DNA of 9,274 nucleotides, from assembly GCA_022717655.1 (NCBI GenBank), contig JAIIAN010000117.1:1-9274 (forward strand), written 5' to 3'. The notes beneath the pieces were generated by a model. That model saw nothing but the letters and a program-made list of their open reading frames with translations. It made no database searches and was not told the origin of the DNA. Below are positions 5,483 to 9,274 of the stretch, piece by piece. The stretch's first letter is position 1. Each line of letters starts with the position of its first letter. Origin of the DNA: Bacillota bacterium. GTDB taxonomy: Bacteria; Bacillota; Clostridia; Lachnospirales; Lachnospiraceae. The position numbers were made by a program, and so were the translations under genes.

Positions 5483-7549
5483 TTAATTTTTCTCAAACAG
5501 TACCACTGTTTCTTGAAGCATCTCCGAGAATTTTGTAACCGCACGAATCAGATACTCAATATCATCTTTGTAATATGCACATTGACGTTCCCATACTTCC
5601 TCTAATTGTCTCTGTTCCAGTTCAAGGCTGTCCTTATCTACTTTTTTATTCTTCAGTCTTTCGACCAGTTCATATAGATTTTCATGATGCAGGATTCTTC
5701 CTTTGCCCCACATCAAACGCTCCGGCTCTTGTTTCATAATATATTCTGTAAAATGATAGAACACTTCTTTTTCAAATTCAAACGCATAGCAGTTATTATC
5801 AATGCTGTAAAATGCATCTAATGTTTTCTCGATATTTCCGGCATTTAATGCAGTCTTTGCCTTTTTTAATGCATGCAGATTGTTCTGTACTGCCTGTTGT
5901 GGAAAAATCACTCCATCATCCCAGTCTAGCCGCACAAAATAATCCTGTGCTTTTTTAAAAATAGCAAGCAGTTTTTTTGTTATTGCATCTGCCCTTTTCC
6001 AGTCTCCATCTGCCCCAAAGTTTTGATTCCAGCTTTTTATCTTTTCATAGAGACAAATTGCAGTTTCTCTTGCTTTCTTTGTCCGCTCTAAAAGCACGCT
6101 TCCCTCTGCACCTGTTTGTTCACACACATTCAAATCCAGACTATCCATACTTGCAGTTAAAACAGCTGCAAAATTAAGCGGCGGTAATGCCAAAGCATCA
6201 ACTTCCATCAAAAGCTTAAGATAAAACTCATGATGGAACTGATAAATCTCTTCCTCATACACGTCCTGATTATCATACTGTGAATGATAATAATTTTCCA
6301 TAAACGGTCCGCCACTGAAATCATTTACAAAAGACGGGATTCCCGAAATTGCCATTGTAAAATCATCTGACCAGGTTTCTATCGGATATAACGTTGTCAT
6401 TCCATCTGGATAAATCCCTTTTGGCATCGCATCTTTATTCACAAATTTTTGAATAAAATCAACATACTCATAAGTACAGCGTATCGCATCTCTCGTACTG
6501 TGAGCATGTGCCGGAAGTTCAAAATTAAAATCCGCAATAACGTTTCCCGGCCAGTCCGCTCTTGCCTCAAATACCTGACGGTAAGCCCCTGTAGACCAGT
6601 CATATTTTGTATCGGAAATCCCCCACTCCTCTGCTGCAAGCGCACAGACCACAATGGTATGATTTGGCTGATAACCACCCTGAATCAATGCCTTTGCAAT
6701 TCCGATTATCATTGCAACTGCTGCATTATCGTCCTGGAATCCTTCAAAATAAGAATCATAATGTGCACTTAAAAGAATTATGGAATCCGAACATCTTCCC
6801 GGAATCGTTCCAACAATATTATAAGTGTACTGGTCTTTCTCTACTTTTGTCTCGGCATCAAATTCCACCAAAAGATGCGGCACACTGTTTTCTTTTTTAT
6901 TCTCAATTTTACTCTCTTGCATCAATTCCCAAATCCCTAAAAAATCTGCTCTTGACATAGAAAAAGCGGGAGCTGATGCCGGTCCTGCAATATCCTGCGC
7001 ATTTAAAGCCGTATCGTCAATCTGAGCATATCCACGGCTTTGCACGGCAATCAAGGCTTTTGCCCCTTTTAAATGTGCCTGATAAACCGGATAGTTAATC
7101 CACCACTCCTCTCTTTGATTAATTTCAATTAAGACCAGTTTTCCTTTTACATCTATGTTCTGATAATCTTTGGCTGTTCCTTTTTTCAGATAAACCAGGT
7201 CAAATCTTTCAAATCCATCGGTCTTAAAATTAGTCTGATATGCCCCCAATTGAATTTCTTTTTTCTCGCCTGTCTTAGTCTGATAGCGCATTACTGCCTT
7301 TTTAAATTCCCAGGCATCGACTGTAATCTTGTCTTTATGTACGTCAACAAGACCTGCTTTTTTCATTTCTTCAACGAGCATATCCCCCGTTTTTCGTTCT
7401 GCCAAAGAACCTGCTGTACGATAGCCCAAGATAGGATTCGTTTTTTCTTTTTCCATCCGTCTTGCAAGCTGATAAGACTCTTCTACCTTTAAGCAGGAAA
7501 GACAATTTTTTAAAGTCTCTTGAAAACTTGAGTTCTCCACTTTTCTCAT
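5483..7549 (-). CDS. M28-family metallopeptidase, PSMA/transferrin-receptor-like (M28B) architecture, cytosolic
   Basis: A 688-aa predicted di-zinc aminopeptidase or carboxypeptidase. Order: N-terminal helices (1-75), an inserted PA-like domain (about 76-235), the catalytic domain (about 240-455) and a long helical C-terminal region (about 480-688). This follows the human PSMA layout, but there is no signal peptide or membrane anchor, so it should act in the cytosol. Metal-site residues inferred by alignment to PSMA from memory: H263 (SAHYDS), D273 (QDDNAA), E307 as general base with E308 as ligand (AAEEWG), E344 (ADFNFE) and H422 (YYHSQYD). The fourth ligand is Asp in PSMA and most M28 enzymes, but Glu here. 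The start has only a weak purine stretch (AGAAAGAAG) upstream, so a slightly different start is possible. It is the first gene of the operon with the acetyltransferase and isomerase. Substrate is unknown; a role in using imported peptides is likely. Confidence 0.88.
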   Translation of the reverse strand: MRKVENSSFQETLKNCLSCLKVEESYQLARRMEKEKTNPILGYRTAGSLAERKTGDMLVEEMKKAGLVDVHKDKITVDAWEFKKAVMRYQTKTGEKKEIQLGAYQTNFKTDGFERFDLVYLKKGTAKDYQNIDVKGKLVLIEINQREEWWINYPVYQAHLKGAKALIAVQSRGYAQIDDTALNAQDIAGPASAPAFSMSRADFLGIWELMQESKIENKKENSVPHLLVEFDAETKVEKDQYTYNIVGTIPGRCSDSIILLSAHYDSYFEGFQDDNAAVAMIIGIAKALIQGGYQPNHTIVVCALAAEEWGISDTKYDWSTGAYRQVFEARADWPGNVIADFNFELPAHAHSTRDAIRCTYEYVDFIQKFVNKDAMPKGIYPDGMTTLYPIETWSDDFTMAISGIPSFVNDFSGGPFMENYYHSQYDNQDVYEEEIYQFHHEFYLKLLMEVDALALPPLNFAAVLTASMDSLDLNVCEQTGAEGSVLLERTKKARETAICLYEKIKSWNQNFGADGDWKRADAITKKLLAIFKKAQDYFVRLDWDDGVIFPQQAVQNNLHALKKAKTALNAGNIEKTLDAFYSIDNNCYAFEFEKEVFYHFTEYIMKQEPERLMWGKGRILHHENLYELVERLKNKKVDKDSLELEQRQLEEVWERQCAYYKDDIEYLIRAVTKFSEMLQETVVLFEKN

Positions 7550-7591
7550 CTTCTTTCTATGTTTTTGTCTCTTCCCATCATTTCTTTTTTT

Positions 7592-7619
7592 ATTATACTC
7601 TTACCAGCACTCTTGTCAA
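7592..7619 (-). promoter_or_regulatory. Strong vegetative promoter of the peptidase-acetyltransferase-isomerase operon
   Basis: On the minus strand there is a perfect TTGACA (-35, 7614-7619) and a perfect TATAAT (-10, 7592-7597) with a 16-bp spacer. Transcription would begin near 7585, about 35 nt upstream of the peptidase start. The gaps inside the three-gene unit are 18 and 41 bp and hold no other promoter that I can see. Confidence 0.8.
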
Positions 7620-7798
7620 TTTATCGCTGAAGTAAAAATGACAAAAACCCTGTCTTTTTTCAATAAACACAGTCTCTGCCATCTTTTAAATCAAACCATT
7701 TTTTCCTATAAATCCTCTATTTTTTGATCTGAGTCCCCTTTTGAAAACCGGCTTTGTAATATACTGAAATAATTTATTATCATTAGAGGAGAAATATT
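7620..7798. other. Probable junction zone between Firmicutes-like and Pasteurellaceae-like DNA
   Basis: Left of this zone are a Clostridia-like operon and its promoter. To the right is a gene with gammaproteobacterial codon use. No insertion-sequence end, tRNA gene, integrase or obvious attachment repeat is visible here, and no confident promoter for the plus-strand transporter. The exact breakpoint cannot be placed by eye. The last stretch, with the transporter's AGAGGAG ribosome binding site (7785-7791), should belong to the right-hand genome. Confidence 0.5.
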
Positions 7799-9124
7799 AT
7801 GAGTATCTTCAGTGTACCACCGGATTTACCGGTTACGAAAAGCAAAGAGGAGATCGACAAAACTTATCGTTACTGGCGATTACATTTGATGATTACCAGT
7901 TATATCGGCTATGCCGTATTCTATTTTACTCGTAAAAGTTTTAACTTCGTCATGCCTGCTATGCTGACGGATCTCGGGCTACAAAAAGCCGATATCGGGA
8001 TCATGGGTACTGCGTTTTATCTCACCTACGGTGTATCTAAATTCTTATCGGGTGTACTTGGTGACCGCTCTAACCCTCGTTACTTTATGGGGATTGGCTT
8101 AATGATGACAGGTGTCGTCAATATTCTATTCGGTATGAGCTCATCTGTCTTTATGTTTATCACCCTTTGGATGATCAACGCCTTTTTCCAAGGTTGGGGT
8201 TGGCCTCCATGTTCAAAAATCCTGAATACTTGGTACTCACGTAATGAACGTGGTTTATGGTGGGCTATTTGGAATACCTCACATAACTTAGGTGGTGCAC
8301 TCATTCCAATTTTATCTGGTGCCGTTGCCCTTTATTGGGGATGGCGTTACGGCATGATCGTGCCAGGGATTATTGCCTGTGTCATCGGTTTTGCTCTTTG
8401 TTTCTTATTACGCGATCGCCCAACATCTATGGGACTTCCAACAGTCGGTGAATGGCGTAATGATATTGCTGAAAAAGAACATGAAAGTGAAGGTTTAGGT
8501 TTATCTAACTGGGAAATTCTTAAAATTTATGTGTTTAAAAACAGCATTATCTGGGCATTAGCATTTTCTTGGTGTTTTATTTATATCATCCGTACCGGTA
8601 TCAATGACTGGGGTAACTTATATTTAACAGAAACCCACGGTTATGACTTACTTAAAGCGAACTCCGCGGTTTCTTTCTTTGAAATCGGTGGATTCTTAGG
8701 AGCACTTTTTGCAGGCTGGGGCTCTGATAAGTTCTTCAACGGAAACCGTACCCAAATGAACATCATTTATGTGTTAGGTATTATTTCAACCTCCTTAGCA
8801 TTATGGTTCATCCCAAGCGATAACTATTTCGTTATGTGTGGATTATTCTTCCTCATGGGATTCTTTATCTTTGGTCCGCAATTCCTTATCGCAATGGCCG
8901 CGGCTGAAAACTCCCACAAACATGCTTCAGGTTCTTCTACCGGTTTCGTTAGTCTCTTCGCCTATATTGGTGCGGCAGCGGCGGGTGCCCCATTAGCGTG
9001 GATTATTCAATCTCTCCACTGGAATGGATTCTTTGGTAGCTTGTTTATTGTATCTCTTGCTTGTGCATTATTACTCATTTTCGTGTACTTCTTGCAACGC
9101 AAGAAAAATAAACTCAAAGTCTAA
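7799..9124 (+). CDS. uhpC: UhpC-like hexose-phosphate transporter/sensor, OPA family of the major facilitator superfamily
   Basis: A 441-aa, 12-helix inner-membrane protein. It matches E. coli UhpC from end to end: YRYWRLHL near the start, FYFTRKSFN (41-49), TYGVSKFLSG (76-85), GDRSNPRYFMGIG (88-100), NAFFQGWG (127-134), DRPTSMGLPTVGEWR (206-220), INDWGNLY (268-275), GWGSDKFFNGNR (306-317) and FGPQFLIAMAAAE (358-370). R45 and R265 correspond to the two phosphate-binding arginines of UhpT/GlpT-type organophosphate:phosphate antiporters, so transport competence is plausible. In E. coli, UhpC senses external glucose-6-phosphate and signals through UhpB/UhpA; in Chlamydia a UhpC homologue is itself a glucose-6-phosphate carrier. 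No uhpA, uhpB or uhpT is in view, so either role is possible. The AGAGGAG ribosome binding site is 7 nt before ATG. All 14 Arg codons are CGN, whereas genes to the left also use AGA, which marks different ancestry. Confidence 0.85.
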   Translation: MSIFSVPPDLPVTKSKEEIDKTYRYWRLHLMITSYIGYAVFYFTRKSFNFVMPAMLTDLGLQKADIGIMGTAFYLTYGVSKFLSGVLGDRSNPRYFMGIGLMMTGVVNILFGMSSSVFMFITLWMINAFFQGWGWPPCSKILNTWYSRNERGLWWAIWNTSHNLGGALIPILSGAVALYWGWRYGMIVPGIIACVIGFALCFLLRDRPTSMGLPTVGEWRNDIAEKEHESEGLGLSNWEILKIYVFKNSIIWALAFSWCFIYIIRTGINDWGNLYLTETHGYDLLKANSAVSFFEIGGFLGALFAGWGSDKFFNGNRTQMNIIYVLGIISTSLALWFIPSDNYFVMCGLFFLMGFFIFGPQFLIAMAAAENSHKHASGSSTGFVSLFAYIGAAAAGAPLAWIIQSLHWNGFFGSLFIVSLACALLLIFVYFLQRKKNKLKV

Positions 9125-9137
9125 TCTAGGCATATAA

Positions 9138-9174
9138 AAATCGGGCTAAAACCATCATTGTTTTAGCCCGATTT
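9138..9174. terminator. Strong bidirectional intrinsic terminator
   Basis: AAATCGGGCTAAAA (9138-9151) pairs perfectly with TTTTAGCCCGATTT (9161-9174) around a 9-nt loop, followed by CTTTTGTTTT. It lies 13 nt after the uhpC-like stop codon and 27 nt beyond the stop of the convergent gene at the right edge. Its A/T-flanked symmetric form can stop transcription from both sides. Confidence 0.88.
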
Positions 9175-9201
9175 CTTTTGTTTTAAATAACCTTTAAAAG
9201 A

Positions 9202-9274
9202 TTATTCTAAGCGTTTAGCCATTTCTAACCAATCTGCTTTAAATTCACGGCGCATATTGTTGATTGCATCAATA
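9202..9274 (-). CDS. C-terminal end of an unidentified protein (runs off right edge)
   Basis: The minus strand has an open frame of 23 codons ending in TAA at 9202-9204. The visible C-terminus includes NNMRREF and ends FKADWLEMAKRLE. The codons (CGC, CGT, TTA, AAA, GAA) match the uhpC-like neighbour rather than the Clostridia-like genes, and the frame ends just before a bidirectional terminator, as expected for a convergent gene. The tail reads like an amphipathic helix. I do not recognise the family, and 23 residues are too few to assign a role. Confidence 0.55.
   Translation of the reverse strand, partial: IDAINNMRREFKADWLEMAKRLE

Noticed and set aside
6607..6960. Plus-strand open frame of 117 codons inside the peptidase gene
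   Set aside because: Opposite-strand shadow of a well-conserved M28 coding region, with no ribosome binding site or recognisable domain.
7700..9274. Search for the Haemophilus DNA uptake sequence (AAGTGCGGT or its complement) to confirm the right-hand origin
   Set aside because: I did not find a copy. With only about 1.5 kb available this does not argue strongly for or against Pasteurellaceae, so it was not used as evidence.
1..9274. A previously undescribed system such as a defence island, CRISPR array, retron, phage or biosynthetic cluster
   Set aside because: No repeat-spacer arrays, reverse transcriptase, nuclease, toxin-antitoxin pair, integrase or transposase is visible; every long gene belongs to a familiar metabolic, transport or regulator family.

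Overview
The window looks like two different genomes joined together. Bases 1 to about 7,620-7,790 have the low-GC, T/A-rich character, AGGAGG-type ribosome binding sites, mixed AGA/CGN arginine codons and gene families of a gut Clostridia, most likely a Lachnospiraceae. From about 7,790 to the end, the codon use and gene content look like a Gammaproteobacterium of the Pasteurellaceae, for example a Haemophilus such as H. parainfluenzae. All 14 arginine codons of the transporter there are CGN, and its closest remembered relative is E. coli UhpC. The taxon calls rest on codon use and recalled protein sequences, not on a database search.

Layout from left to right. (1) On the minus strand, udk (uridine kinase) is followed by, and overlaps by 17 nt, the first 35 codons of a MalY/PatB-type C-S lyase that runs off the left edge. 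A promoter lies just upstream of udk. (2) On the minus strand is a 602-aa Na+/phosphate cotransporter with a C-terminal PhoU domain. Its upstream region carries 11-bp-spaced TTAAC(A/C) repeats that resemble a Pho box. (3) A 389-bp intergenic region separates it from a divergent plus-strand MerR-family regulator. (4) A perfect 11-bp hairpin lies between two convergent units and can terminate both. (5) A minus-strand operon, read from right to left, encodes a cytosolic M28B-like (PSMA/transferrin-receptor-like) metallopeptidase, a GNAT acetyltransferase and a YihS-type aldose-ketose isomerase of the AGE superfamily. It is driven by a near-consensus promoter at 7592-7619. (6) After the probable junction come a plus-strand UhpC-like hexose-phosphate transporter or sensor, a strong 14-bp-stem terminator, and the last 23 codons of an unidentified convergent gene at the right edge.

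The left genes cover household tasks: pyrimidine salvage, sulfur amino acid metabolism, phosphate uptake, and peptide and sugar handling. I see no phage, CRISPR, defence or biosynthetic system, and no insertion sequence at the junction. The main points for a second look are the inter-phylum junction (assembly chimera or transfer), the candidate Pho box, the udk-patB overlap and the altered metal-ligand set of the M28 peptidase.
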